From Nemertoderma westbladi (lineage: Eukaryota > Xenacoelomorpha > Nemertodermatida > Nemertodermatidae): DNA of 62,017 nt. This document shows positions 18,520 through 29,640 of the stretch, piece after piece; position 1 is the first letter of the stretch, and every line of letters starts with the position of its first letter. The translations under genes and the position numbers were made by a program. The stretch is from the NCBI GenBank assembly GCA_032718475.1, contig JAUCBJ010007774.1, forward strand, positions 1-62,017. The letters are read 5' to 3'. The notes below the pieces were generated by a model, which saw only the letters and a list, made by a program, of their open reading frames with translations, was not told where the DNA came from and did not search any database.

Positions 18520-20712
18520 CTAATAACTTACTGTAGGACTATTGTACCTATTTTTACATTGCACATGGAGGTGAGATTTAACTGCAGATTTAAAAGAATG
18601 TTGATTATTTAGATTTTTAATTTCATTAGGCAGAGCGTTCCAATTTTTAATACCGTTAAAAAAGAAAGTATCAGATTCGAAGGATTTACAATTCGGGAGG
18701 TAGAAGTTTGAAGCACTAGCTCTGGTACTGTAAGAGTGTGTATCGCGTACTCTGTTGAATTTTTGTTTTAGGTAATTGGGACATTTACCATTATACACTT
18801 TATGCACATGGTTAAGGCGTAGCTGCTTAACTCTACTATCTAAGTTAAGTAGTCCAGATTCAGAAAAGTCATCTGGAGTTAGGTGGTGCCTAGGTTTGTA
18901 GTCTTTAATAAATCGTACTACTTTATTCTGAGCTACTTGTAATTTACATTTAAGCTGTTTGGTTAAGCCTTCATACCAAGAAGAGCACGCATAGTCCATG
19001 TGACACTGTATTAAAGAAGAGCAAAGTAACTTGCGGGAGTCGGTGTTTAAACTATTTTTATTTCTGTATAGAAACCTAAGCCTACTGTTAACTTTCGAGA
19101 AAATGTTTTTCACTGTGCTTTCTCCTGATAAGCAGTTATCCAATGTGGCGCCTAAATATTTAACTTCCTTTTTATTTTCAATCTTATGTCCATTACTAGT
19201 GACTTCAAACTTAGTTACCTTCTTTAACTTTCTTTTGGAACCAAACAAAATACTTTCAGTTTTACCGTAGTGAATGGATAGCTTATTATCAACCAACCAC
19301 TCATTACAGGATTCTAGAACTGCACTTAACTTTTGGGAAATATGGATAGGATCTTTATGAGAGAAAATACGAGCACTGTCGTCGGCATATAAAATGAGTT
19401 TAAAATCGGGATCTATTCTACTTATCATATCATTTACATAGCATACAAAAAGCAGAGGACCTAATATACTACCTTGCGGTACACCACAGGTAATCTCTTG
19501 TACAGTAGACAGCGATTTGCTAATGACTACAGTTTGACCTCTGTCTGACAGGTAGGACTTGAACCAGTCTATAGAACCTACACCCATCAGGCCTAACTTA
19601 CCAAGCAGAATTTCGTGATCTACAGTATCGAAAGCCTTTTGTAGGTCCAACATTACCATACCAGTATATAAACCCTTTGCGTTATTACATCTAATTGTAT
19701 CAGTTAAGTTAATAAGGCAGGTGTCTGTAGAATATGATTTACGAAAACCGGACTGAAGTTCATAGATCAGATTTAGCCTACTAAGATGTGCCTCCAGCTG
19801 TAGAAAAACAGAACGTTCTAGAATTTTAGATACAATACTTAAGATACTAACAGGTCTGTAATTACAGGGTTCTACTTTACTATTCTTTTTATACAGAGGA
19901 ACAACCTTAACTAATTTCAGTTCGTCTGGTACTACATTATCTACGATAGAGTAATTAATAATAAAAGTAATAGGCACTTTAAGTACTTCAGCACCATCCT
20001 TAAGAAAACGGGCAGGTATTAGATCTAGACCGGTACTTTTTGAGGCTGATAGGCTAAGTAGATTTTTAAAAACGAAATCCTCAGAAACGGGTTTTAAAAA
20101 TAACTTTTCTGAATTTTGTAACTTTTCTAAATAAAAATTATTTAGAGTTTCGGACCCTATACTATATTTATTACTTGATAACGGTAATTTCATAACTAAA
20201 TTAGAGGCAACATTAGTAAAATAATTATTAAATAAATTACTAACTAGAGTATGATCATGTACCAGCTCACCGTTATCTTGCAGAACAATATTCGATTTAG
20301 ATTTAAGGTTTTTATAACCTAAAGATTTTAGGGTAGACCATAGACTTTTAGGATTATCTTTATTCTCACTTATTTTGTTGTACAAATATTCAGATTTAGC
20401 TTTTTTTATTTCCCGTTGGACAAGGTTTCTATATTTGCAGTAATTATTATAATCAGCTAAAACACGGTATTTCCTAAATTTATACAAATAGTTATCTCTT
20501 TCTCTGATATTACTAAGAATACCCGAGGTCATCCAGGGCTCAGTGCGTTGTTTAAGACTAATTTCTTTAATTGGTGCTACAGTATTAAGTGCCTTTAAAA
20601 ATATATCTTTAAAAACAGTGTACGCAAGGTTAATGTCAGCGGCCTTAAAACAGGGTTCCCAGTCAGAATTAACTAACAAACTTAAAAAGCGTTCCTTGCT
20701 GTAATTTTTCAT
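18520..20712 (-). CDS. family 4 LINE reverse transcriptase
   Basis: Open 730-codon frame with a complete [56 protein letters not shown] and the catalytic YADD, then a thumb with YLGATLD and a C-terminal region with NKVVRFI, HHLTPDD and [10 protein letters not shown]. This is characteristic of the CR1/L2/Jockey assemblage. The last part of the APE domain (GLSDHF on the minus strand near 20785-20800, LLDHILCN near 20850) lies upstream in the same frame. Further upstream a one-base shift near 20880-20900 moves the endonuclease sequence into another frame, and the element is 5'-truncated near 20989. The RT frame is intact but the element is not autonomous. Confidence 0.88.
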   Translation of the reverse strand: MKNYSKERFLSLLVNSDWEPCFKAADINLAYTVFKDIFLKALNTVAPIKEISLKQRTEPWMTSGILSNIRERDNYLYKFRKYRVLADYNNYCKYRNLVQREIKKAKSEYLYNKISENKDNPKSLWSTLKSLGYKNLKSKSNIVLQDNGELVHDHTLVSNLFNNYFTNVASNLVMKLPLSSNKYSIGSETLNNFYLEKLQNSEKLFLKPVSEDFVFKNLLSLSASKSTGLDLIPARFLKDGAEVLKVPITFIINYSIVDNVVPDELKLVKVVPLYKKNSKVEPCNYRPVSILSIVSKILERSVFLQLEAHLSRLNLIYELQSGFRKSYSTDTCLINLTDTIRCNNAKGLYTGMVMLDLQKAFDTVDHEILLGKLGLMGVGSIDWFKSYLSDRGQTVVISKSLSTVQEITCGVPQGSILGPLLFVCYVNDMISRIDPDFKLILYADDSARIFSHKDPIHISQKLSAVLESCNEWLVDNKLSIHYGKTESILFGSKRKLKKVTKFEVTSNGHKIENKKEVKYLGATLDNCLSGESTVKNIFSKVNSRLRFLYRNKNSLNTDSRKLLCSSLIQCHMDYACSSWYEGLTKQLKCKLQVAQNKVVRFIKDYKPRHHLTPDDFSESGLLNLDSRVKQLRLNHVHKVYNGKCPNYLKQKFNRVRDTHSYSTRASASNFYLPNCKSFESDTFFFNGIKNWNALPNEIKNLNNQHSFKSAVKSHLHVQCKNRYNSPTVSY

Positions 20713-20989
20713 AGACCTAACTGTTACTGTTTTATGATCCCCGAAAAAAGATTTTTGTGTCTTTCTTGTGCAAAAAACTATAAAATGATCGCTTAGACCT
20801 ATAGGTAAAACCCCAGATTGAGAAATAATATCGGTATTATTACAAAGGATGTGATCTAGTAAAGTAGAAGTTTTACTGGTAATTCTGGTAGAATTGTTTT
20901 AAACCAAACAAATTTAAAATACTTTGGTACTGTTTACAGATGGGGGATGCTTTGTGATGGTAACAGATATTAAAATGTACATGCTTATG
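20713..20989 (-). pseudogene. remnant of family 4 APE endonuclease
   Basis: Translations of the minus strand show a [17 protein letters not shown] segment and GLSDHF, the C-terminal catalytic part of an APE endonuclease. An adjoining piece in a different frame reads [10 protein letters not shown]. The domain is truncated before its GDFN and Glu motifs are clear, and is frameshifted. Confidence 0.65.
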
Positions 20990-20994
20990 AAGGA

Positions 20995-21918
20995 GGATCT
21001 GTATGCCCCGGTATTGTACAACCTCCATCTCTGGGGATCCCTGACAACTAAATGCTAAATGCAGATTTGAATGCTGAGCAGGATGTACAAGCAACAGATC
21101 AAGTTATAGTGGATAGTGAATGTGAAGGTAGTTACTCTAGAACTGAAGCTAAAGCAGATCTGCCTACCTACAAACCATTCCACCTTCCAAGCTTTAAGTG
21201 GGGCGCAACTTCTGGTCTTGTTCTTAGTAAGGCAGTGGATCTGATCTACTCTACAGTCTCGCATTGGCGCAAGAATTGTTTCAAGTTACCTTCAGGCAAG
21301 GTTGGTACAGCATTTGTAAGTGAAACAAATAGAATAATGTCAGGCTGGATAACGGCCTCACCTTTAGAGGGCCTAGCATTCAAGCTAATTGCAATCATGC
21401 CACACTTGCTATTACAAAAGCCCCACAGTAAGTCAAAGGCTGCTGAGCATAGCAAGGTGCTGTCTTCAAGGCTCCAGTTATGGGACTCTGGTGACTTCCA
21501 CTCCCTTCTTAGAGATGGGTTAGCTATACAGAAGAAGATTCAAAGGAAACTCCCTGACCGAAAACAGTCGGACACAGCACGAATCTTTAGTAAGCTAGTA
21601 TTTGCTGGAAAGATCGCAGCAGCACTTCGTTTCCTAGACAATTCAAACGATGGACTTATTGAGTTGTCCAGTGATGTCATCGATGAGCTCAGAATGAAAC
21701 ATCCTGCTCCAGCAGTATTTACTCTTGATTCGGCTCTTAGAGGTCCAATTGATGTTGTCCCCCCTAGTACCTTTGCGGCCATTGATGGGAAAATGGTCTT
21801 TAACGCGGCCCTCAGGATTAGAGGAGGTGCTGGTCCATCCGGACTTGACGCAGAGTCTCTGAAACGGATGCTTTGCTCAAAGGAGTTCCGTCCCATGTCT
21901 ACAGACCTCTATAACTGA
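20995..21918 (+). pseudogene. NeSL/Utopia-like ORF, middle part (after the LINE)
   Basis: The frame of the protease segment resumes here with a CPGIVQPP stretch, meets TAA at 21049-21051, then is open from ATG 21052 to 21918. It contains the region before the RT fingers: SHWRKNCFKLPSGKVG, a long helical region, and GGAGPSGLDAESLKRM, the signature that starts the RT in this clade. It ends where a 56-base repeat expansion begins. The TAA could be a mutation or a real boundary between protease and RT products; the shared frame argues for one ancestral ORF. Confidence 0.75.
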
Positions 21919-22140
21919 AACGGATGCTTTGCTCAAAGGAGTTCCGTCCCATGTCTACAGACCTCTGTAACTGAAACGGATGCTTTGCTCAAAGGAGTTC
22001 CGTCCCATGTCTACAGACCTCTATAACTGAAACGGATGCTTTGCTCAAAGGAGTTCCGTCCCATGTCTACAGACCTCTGTAACTGAAACGGATGCTTTGC
22101 TCAAAGGAGTTCCGTCCCATGTCTACAGACCTCTAAAACT
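21861..22140. repeat. 56-bp tandem repeat, five copies, inside the RT region
   Basis: GAAACGGATGCTTTGCTCAA and the 36 bases after it start at 21861, 21917, 21973, 22029 and 22085, an exact 56-base period with a few A/G differences. One copy would be native coding sequence; four extra copies add 224 bases, shift the frame and bring stops. Confidence 0.95.
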
Positions 22141-23135
22141 CAATTGCAGGAGTTGCTCAGCGCTTAGCTACTGAAGCCATTGACCCACTATCAATCGAGG
22201 CTCTGGTCGCATCAAAGCTTATCCCCCTTAATAAAAATCCGGGAGTGCGACCAATAGGTGTTGGGGAGAGTCTGAAACGGCTGATTGGCAGAATTGTAGT
22301 GGGGGCCATTAGGGATGAAATCAAGCAAGCTGCTAGACCACTCCAAACAGCAGCAGGACATCCTGCTGGAGTAGAATCTGCGATTCATGCACTAACTGAA
22401 GACTTTGAGGATGACAGTGAATGTGAAGCCGTCTTAATGATAGATGCTACAAATGCTTTCAACCTCCTGAACAGATCAGTGGCCTTACATAATGTCAGAA
22501 TTTTGTGTCCAGCTTTATCAACATACCTGATAAACACATACCGGAAGAGGATTCGACTATTTTGTGGCACAATTGAGTTAGAATCTTCAGAAGGTACAAC
22601 GCAGGGCAACCCAGCTGCATTTCCCTGGTATGATATTTGAGTGAACCCACTGATATATTATCATCCAACCAAGGCAAAATCAGTTTGGTATGCAGATGAT
22701 GCAAATGGTATTGGTAAGTTGTTGGCGCTTCGGGCGTGGTGGGACTATATCTCTCTACATGGACCTGCTTATGGGTATCACCCTAAGGCAAAAAAGTCTT
22801 GGCTTATAGTAAAACCGGGTTTAATGGAAGCAGCTGAGGAGATATTTAAGGAAGTGAGGGTGCAAATTACAGACCAGGGCCAGCGCATTCTAGGAAGTGT
22901 CATAGGAACACAAGTTTTCTCTTCAATGTTTGCTAAAACTAAGATTGCAGGTTGGTGTGATCAGATTGAGAAGTTGGCAGAAATAGCTGAAACCGAGCCA
23001 CATGCTGCCTATGCCGCGTTTACGCATGGCCTAAGTTCTAGATGGACATTCTTCCAACGCTGCTACAAAGGTGATGAGGGTCTCTTTGGTCCACTTGAAG
23101 ATTCAATCTACAAGAAACTGGTCCCATCTATCGTG
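22141..23135 (+). pseudogene. NeSL/Utopia-like reverse transcriptase core, interrupted
   Basis: RT blocks in order: ASKLIPLNKNPGVRPIGVGE, the LMIDATNAFNLLNR box, EGTTQGNPAAF and the catalytic YADD at 22689-22700, followed by WWDYISLHGP and AYAAFTHGLSSRWTFF. A TGA at 22638-22640 lies between the QGNP and YADD blocks; the frame is otherwise open from 22245 to 23135. At 23135 coding sequence stops abruptly at a GTG where a foreign 1870-base segment begins; homologous coding resumes after a second GTG at 25006-25008. Confidence 0.82.
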
Positions 23136-25005
23136 TTTTTGGTTTTATTTCGAAGACCAAGTCCTGGGAGTTCACCGTATGGAAAAACTTAACATCACAA
23201 AAAGATTCCTCACTCTCGAATTATGGGGGGTAGCCAAAATTTGGGCATAAAAAAGTTCAAGTCTAGTGGGTCAAAACCCAAGATCATGATCGCGAAAAGA
23301 TCAGTATATTTAAAATCGAATCTAAGCATTTTTCTAATAAACATTCATTGTAAGAAATGTTCAATGGTCTATTCTGAGTTGATTAAAACAAAATTGGCCC
23401 GATCGGTCAACCGGTTCTCGAGATCAGCTTCCTGATCATAAAAGATCATGTTTTTCGGTTTTTCCCGATTTTCTCGAAAACTTTGTTTGAGACCCCCGAT
23501 TTTTTTTTTACTAATCGACTTCTATTAAGAAGGGGAAACTTTTGAGCATTTCGAAATTTTCAAAAAGCGATTTGATCAGGCCATGATCAGGAAAGATCAT
23601 GTTTTCGGTTTTATTTCGAAGACCAAGTCCTGTGAGTTCACTGTATGAAAAAACTTAACATTACAAAAAGATTCCTCACCCTCGAATTAGGGGGGGTAGC
23701 CAAAATTTGACCATAAAAAAGTTCAATTCTAGGGGGTCAAAAGATCATGATCGCGAAATGATAATTTTTTTCGAAATTACTTCTGAGCATTTTGGGGCAA
23801 AACTTTCAAACTAAAAAACATTCACTGGAGTGTTCTAAGTAGATTAAAAAAAATTTCGACTCAATAGGCCTACCGGTACCGGAGATATGGTCGTCCAAAG
23901 TCTGCTTCCGGTAATTCGAAAATATTTCGAAAACGCTTGATCGAATTTTTTCCTTGAAAATATGTGAATGTACAGTTAGTGGACCCGCATTTAACGATAT
24001 ATCACAATCCATATTTCGGATGACAGGTACCGGTGAAATCAGACTTTACCGAAAAAAATTCAAATTTTAGCTACTCATGTCTGACTATCTCGAAAACTAT
24101 AATAGGTATGGAAATACTTTCACTGCAAGAAATGTTCACCTATCCAATGCGCTTCTAACTCTGTGCTCGGATTTTGCATAGTGTCAAAACCTACAACTTA
24201 ACCCCCCCAGCGGAGGGAACGTAGTGACCGGAGCGCCAGTACTATCTTTCATTATTATGAAGTAATAAGGGCGGTGGGTGGGGTAGGTGGTGAACACTAT
24301 TTATAGGGTGGAGGGAGGGTCTAGTATATTACTTTAGGATATTTGATTTCTTTGCAATATAGTTTAGCTGCCTCAGTCTTATTTGTAATATGTTATACAT
24401 TATACCAAATTATATCAAGTTTTAACATCTACATTGTCTACCTGTAGGAGAAATATACAATGTAGGGCTCATAATATATTTATAAATAGATTTAGTATAT
24501 TTACATTGTATAACAGAGTTAATTGATACTATTACAGTATTATACTAAAGACACCGCTTTGATATATCTGATCAAATGGCAATTTCTTGTATATTATCTA
24601 TTTCACTATCTTGGGTATATCATTCAATTTATAAAACTATAATAATAAACATTTACTTTACTTCTTGTTTACTCGCATGGATATATTGATATAAAACACT
24701 TCAGTATAATATCTTATAGGGCCAAACGCAGATTAATCGGAATAATATGTTTAATTATTATTACAATTGGCACATTGAAGTAAGTAGTACATGAGTTTGA
24801 TAAAATAATTATGAATCTGTATCTTATTCTACTTTGTCTATATGATTATGTTATATAATAATGTTACTTTATCACTTTGGTTTAAACCGATCTCCTTTAC
24901 TATTACTTACTACTTATACTACTACTACTACTACTACTGCTACTGACTACTACAGAGTTATATATTATAAGAGGATGGGGTTCGTGATTATTAGTTATTA
25001 TACAA
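23136..25005. mobile_element. 1.87-kb insertion of unknown type in the NeSL/Utopia-like ORF
   Basis: Removing this segment plus one GTG restores the surrounding reading frame, so GTG is a candidate 3-bp target duplication. No terminal inverted repeat and no protein is seen. Inside, a segment of about 165 bases (23138-23305, with TTTATTTCGAAGACCAAGTC) recurs in diverged form at 23601-23763. It also contains many short TCATGATC and TTCGAAA words and a (TAC)n microsatellite (24916-24939). Probably a non-autonomous DNA element. Confidence 0.55.
24916..24939. repeat. (TAC)n microsatellite
   Basis: Run of TACTACTACTACTACTAC within the 1.87-kb insert, close to its right end. Confidence 0.85.
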
Positions 25006-26100
25006 GTGCCCCTCGGCTATAGAGAGTCCACCCTCGGTTGCTTACTGGATCTGCCAGTGCGCCATGGTGGTCTCGGGATTACAAATCCCACTTCTTCTGC
25101 GGCTCTACAATTTGACAACTCTTGTGCTGTAACTAAACAGCACAAAACATGTATACAGAAACAGAGTATGTTCCTTGAACACTCATCTTCGGAGGCTCAG
25201 AAAGCCGTAACTTCAGTAGTTCGAACCAGAACTATACAGCATTGGAACACCAAAGCAGCCATCATCAAGGACTCTTGTGATCCACTAATGGCACGTGCTC
25301 TTGACCATGCATCGCGCCCGGGCACTTCATCATGGTTGACCGCTCTTCCATTAGAGTGTGAAGGTTTTGCCCTAAACAAATCCGATTTTCGAGATGCAAT
25401 CGCACTAAGATACAACCTCCCTATATTTGGCATGCCATCCTCCTGTGTCTGTTCTGCCTCTTTTACACCCGACCATGCTCTATCTTGCAAGAAAGGCGGC
25501 TTTATCGCATTACGCCACAATAAAGTTCGCGATCTGCTGGCCAATCTCTTGCATGAGGTCTGTACGGATGTAGCATTGGAGCCAAAACTGCAACCCATAA
25601 CGGGTGAGGTCCTATTCCCAGGTTCAGCTAACACATCCAGTAAAGCTTGTCTGGATATTTCGGTAAGGGGGTTTTGGGGACGCTTCTCCAAATCTTTTTT
25701 CGATGTTCGTGTATTTTACCCGAATGCAACATCATATATCTCCTCTCCTATAGACTCTATTCTTAAGAGCCACAAAGGGGAGAAGCGCCGGTCCTACAAT
25801 GATAGAATTATAAATGTCGAGCGTGCCTCCTTTACCCCTTTAGTGTTTTCGACTGGTGGTGCAGCAGGGCCGGAGTGTAGCCGTTTCATGGCACATCTGG
25901 CAGGTCTCCTTTCGGAGAAGAGAGGCTCCACTTATGCAGCTGTATCACACTGGCTGCGTTGCAGGATCTCATTTAGTCTGGTGAGATCAGCAGGCATATG
26001 TCTGAGAGGACATAGATCTCTTCAAGCTATGCCACCATCTTCTATTGATGACCCGCGGCTTATTCCAGATCTGGGCCCCCATCATAATCTTCACCAGTAA
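25006..26100 (+). pseudogene. NeSL/Utopia-like C-terminal restriction-like endonuclease
   Basis: Last coding part of the element, open over about 365 codons. It starts with LLDLPVRHGGLGITNP, the usual link after the RT thumb. The endonuclease module follows: a Cys-x-Cys...His-x3-Cys cluster (CVCSASFTPDHALSC), LRHNKVRDLL, and acidic residues in CLDISVRGFW and FFDVRVFYP typical of the PD-(D/E)xK fold. It would nick the target for reverse transcription. It ends at TAA 26098-26100. The frame here is intact, although upstream lesions make the element inactive. Confidence 0.82.
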
Positions 26101-26604
26101 AGCCTCCCTTCTTTACCTAACTTATTTTTATTTATTTTTTGTTATTTCTCTTGATATGTTACTGTATTGCACGTTCCCACATTCTACCTGTTTACTTTAA
26201 ACTCGTTATTGGATCCATCATTATTGCTTCATTTACTTCATTGCGGTATACAGTATTATAGTAGTTGAATTACTTTATTATTATTTTATATGGTCCTAAT
26301 AATTATTTGACTTTATGTAAGTACGACAATCTGTTTATTTCTATATTGCACTGTACTGTATATTTAATACTATTTTGTTGTATATTGTATGTATTTTAGA
26401 GATTTTTGACAATATATTTGGTGATCTATAAAAAAAAATAAGTATATTATTGGTACTAGTATTGTGTTCTACTGTATGTAAGCAGTTCGATCCGTGTTAA
26501 GCCTAATTTACATTTTGTACATGAATTGTGCTTATGAGATTACCATAGATTGTAATGTAAACATTCGGTCAATAAAAATTAAAATTAAATATAAATAAAT
26601 AGGT
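26101..26604 (+). other. 3' UTR of the NeSL/Utopia-like element
   Basis: AT-rich, no coding potential, ending in CAATAAAAATTAAAATTAAA. The last bases are hard to separate from the AT-rich repeat A/B target, where TTAAAATTAA-type words occur at both ends of the element and could be the target duplication. Confidence 0.5.
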
Positions 26605-26865
26605 ATTAATAAATAAAAGAGCCGCGGTGTCACTTATGACACCCTCTTGGGCCTCTAGGTGTACAGTTAGACAACACTGACACCATTGCGTATCGGATTG
26701 ATTAATTGGGATAATCAATTAAACACTAATTAGGAGTCGTAAGACACCTATTAGGGTTTAATTGTACTAATTAATTGATGACAGCTGTCAATAGGGTCTA
26801 ATTAGCCTAATTAGGAGGTGTCACCCAGACAGTCTGGCGCCAATGGCACCCAATGACGCCCATAC
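26605..26865 (-). repeat. repeat B, inverted copy
   Basis: Reverse complement of 2091-2337, recognised by GAGCCGCGGTGTCACTTATG and the CTAATTAG-rich centre. Ends at the family 1 LINE fragment. Confidence 0.85.
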
Positions 26866-27043
26866 TACTACTACTACTACTACTAGGATCGGCATGCTGC
26901 ATTGCAGCTGCATTTTTAAGAATGCTGTGCCGGCTTATCGACAAAATTGCACCGCCACAACTCCCTATCACCCCTGACATTTGCTAGATCATCCGCATCT
27001 TTAAGGCCAGTGTCCTTTAAGATGCGTCTCAAGAAAGTCATGG
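26866..27043 (-). mobile_element. short 3'-end fragment of family 1 LINE
   Basis: About 178 bases: a TAG-repeat tail (TACTAC on the plus strand, 26866-26885) and the last part of the ORF, matching 10184-10360. Flanking words TATGGG(C/T)GTCATTG on the two sides look like a 13-14-bp target duplication within repeat B-like DNA. Severely 5'-truncated. Confidence 0.85.
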
Positions 27044-27455
27044 GCACCGACCAATCAAGTCAATGACACCCATAGGTGCCATTGGGTGTCACCCAGACAG
27101 TCTGGCGCCAGTCAGTTGGGTCTAACTGTCACCGAGCCGCCCAAGACCCTACTACTAATAATATTTCAAAAAAAATATTTTTTTACAAAATAGCTATACT
27201 ATATTTAAAGACACACAAGTTACCATGAAATAATAAATTTTCCCACAATGTATGTAGAATAATGTATTCTTGAAAATTATCCCATTTTCTCCATTTTTTT
27301 TTTACAAAAACACCAGCTAGATCAATAATACTAGGTCTTACAATTTTAATATACTGCAAGAATATTAATAAACGCCAACACCAAGGACTGCTTAATTTAT
27401 AATAGCTAGTAAATAAACTGAAGAGGATGTGAGCGCACAGGTTGTGGTATGGTAT
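27044..27455. other. repeat B-like flank then AT-rich spacer
   Basis: 27050-27145 repeats B-type words (GGTGCCATTGGGTGTCACCC, CAGTCTGGCGCCAG), showing that the LINE fragment landed inside a B-like unit. The rest is AT-rich with no gene. Confidence 0.5.
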
Positions 27456-27456
27456 G

Positions 27457-28087
27457 GGGGAGATGGTACCCCAGAACTTTTCAAAAATTGAAAAATTTTC
27501 GAAATTTTTTTTTTATTAATTCTAAATCAGAATTTAACGCAGATTTCAGAAATCGAAATCCTAACATCACGTCATAAGCTTAAGTTGTCTGTTTTTCTGT
27601 TTGTCTGGCTATTGGTCTGTTTTTCTGTTTGTCAACAAATTATGGATATAAAAATGCACACCACCTAACTAAAATTATTGCTACATGGGTTTTCGTGGAC
27701 GCGGATTTCATTTCCGGGGTCAGTTTTCAAATTTGACGTAATCTAGTTTGTCTGTCTGTTTGTCCGCCTGTCGGTCTGTCTGTCAAAAACATAACAAATC
27801 ATAATACGTAACTAAAATTTTCACTGTGTGGGTTTTTAAGGTCGGTGATTTCATTTCTGGCGTTATCTGTACTATTTGGAGGAGTCCATTATGCCTGTAT
27901 ATTTGTCTGTCAGTCGACCTGTCTGTTAAGAAAGACATACAGACAGACTTAAACAGACAGTCTAGGTTCATTCAATTATTAAAAATGTCATGGGTAATGA
28001 AATCAGCGACTAGGAAAACCCCCATACCTGAAATTATAGTAAAGTGATGTGTTTACTTATATTTTATCTGTGACACCGACAGTAAGT

Positions 28088-28123
<36 letters not shown>

Positions 28124-28989
28124 GAGATAGACATACAGACATTCCAGATGTCATCAAACATAAAACAGATATCAGCAATGAAATCAGCGACTAGGAAAAC
28201 CCCCATATCTGAAATTTTATTCAGGTGATATGCCTCCTTATATTTTGACTGACAGACAGACAGATATAAAAACAGACAAACAGACATTCTAGGTTCAGTC
28301 AAATATTAAAATTGACATCGGAAATGGAATCACTGACTAGGAAAACCCCCATATCACAAATTATAGTAAAGTGGTGTGCTTACTTATTTATTGTCTGTGG
28401 GATTGACAGTCAGACAGACAGACAGACAGAATGACAGACAAACAGCAAACATTAAATCAGATATCAGAAATGAATTCAGCGACTACGAAAACCCCTAAAT
28501 CGTAAATTTTGGTTCGCTGCTGTAATTTATTATATTTTGGCTTATTTTTGAAATTTCCCGCGTTTTACATAAAATTAGCGGGAAGGTTTGAAAACTTAAA
28601 ATGCGTTTTTCTCAGCATCTTATTTTTCGTGAAATTTAGAAATTTTTCTCGAGAACGGCTTGATGGAATTGGCTGAAATTTTTGCAGCAGGTTTTTAGTA
28701 GTGAGACACAATTGTGGAACCTCTAAAAACATATGTTTAAATCAATTATCAAATGTTATTCTAATATAAACTTCGAAAATGTGTCATTTTTTGGTTTTTG
28801 GTGCAATTAAGTGACCCTCAAACATAGACACAAAAAAAATTACAATTTGTTTTAAGTTCCAGGTGTGTCTCGATAGTTACTCCGCCCTTCTGGAAATTTT
28901 CATGAAATTCCATATTGTAGAAGGAGCGTAATGTTTACATATGTGTTAATAGTAAAATGTATGGGGATAGCCTGGGGTACCATCTCCCC
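27457..28989. mobile_element. 1.5-kb element with 18-bp terminal inverted repeats
   Basis: Perfect inverted ends GGGGAGATGGTACCCCAG (27457-27474) and its reverse complement (28972-28989). The interior has no transposase-like ORF. It contains CAGA/GTCT microsatellite tracts and several copies of a module reading GAAATCAGCGACTAGGAAAA followed by CCCCATA, in one orientation on the right and inverted on the left (near 27690-27850), giving a rough mirror symmetry about 27950. No target duplication is obvious (flanks TATG and TTAA). Probably a non-autonomous DNA transposon (MITE-like); superfamily not assigned. Confidence 0.65.
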
Positions 28990-29640
28990 TTAACGATAAC
29001 AGTATCGGTACAGCGTTCCTATTCATATAATTAATTACCTTCCGGAGTAAGGCCATGTTCATCTGAAATAACTTCCCAGAACTTTGTACCAATCTGATTG
29101 CCACACTGGCCGCATTGAATTTGAATAATTTCCCTCATTTTGCCGAGTGCCCGTTACGATTATTGAATAGTTAAATTTAATTGCTTGTTACCGGTACGTT
29201 AAGATATCGCAGCTATATCGTCCAGTTAATGTACGTACTGTAGGCCTACATGTTCGCAGCTATGTCGTCCAGTTAATGTACGTACTGTAGGCCTACATGT
29301 TACAATCTATTTGGGAATGTTTAATCGCATGGCTACATAAATCCATCATCAACCGTAATACAACGACATTTTTCACAACTCACCCCCCCCCCCCCCCCCC
29401 CCACCCCACCCCCACTCCCCCACACACACCACGACCCGCCCCAGTAACTTTTTCAAATTTCAATCATATACTGCGAAATTTGGTATGTTGATAGTTCGAT
29501 AATGTTTCGTAATAGTGCCCTGACCGTATTTTTGAAATTTTAAAATAATTTTGCTACAGTAATAAGCCGTAAATATATTTCAGGGGTCAGTTCCGCCCGA
29601 GGCTACATTTTTGGACTTTTAACTGTACTTTTATACTAGC
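28990..29640. other. spacer with 47-bp duplication and poly-C tract
   Basis: No gene. A 47-base direct duplication containing ACGTACTGTAGGCCTACATG lies at 29207-29300, and a C-rich tract (nearly pure C over 29384-29402, then CCCAC repeats to about 29426) follows. Both are simple-sequence features. Confidence 0.7.

Larger units (their letters stand above)
16227..20989 (-). mobile_element. CR1/Jockey-group LINE (family 4) inserted in the NeSL/Utopia-like ORF
   Basis: Minus-strand LINE with a 3' end at 16227 marked by an ATCT microsatellite tail (GATA on the plus strand, 16223-16246) and a 5'-truncated end near 20989. It is flanked by a 5-bp duplication AAGGA. Its RT ORF is 18520-20712, with a remnant of the APE domain upstream. 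The 3' UTR appears split by another LINE (16379-18340): the TAGGGGTAATCC...AATAAATCTATCT end at 16227-16378 looks like the true 3' terminus of this element. That assignment is inferred from orientation and order. Confidence 0.7.
14896..26590 (+). mobile_element. NeSL/Utopia-like non-LTR retrotransposon with nested insertions
   Basis: Composite plus-strand element: a 5' region with no gene, an Ulp1-type protease and zinc finger (15276-16226), then RT (21052-23135) and restriction-like endonuclease (25006-26100), and a 3' UTR ending in AATAAA-rich sequence near 26590. A protease fused to an RT with a C-terminal restriction-like endonuclease is the known layout of the NeSL clade, to which Utopia belongs. 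The body is interrupted by a minus-strand LINE (16227-20989), by a 56-bp repeat expansion (21861-22140) and by a 1870-base insert (23136-25005). In-frame stops also occur at 21049 and 22638. Outer boundaries are set by the repeat A/B junction and are approximate. Inactive copy. Confidence 0.75.

Noticed and set aside
14896-26590. Target-specific insertion into a U2 snRNA gene, as known for Utopia elements
   Set aside because: The flanks are AT-rich repeats A and B and do not resemble U2 snRNA.
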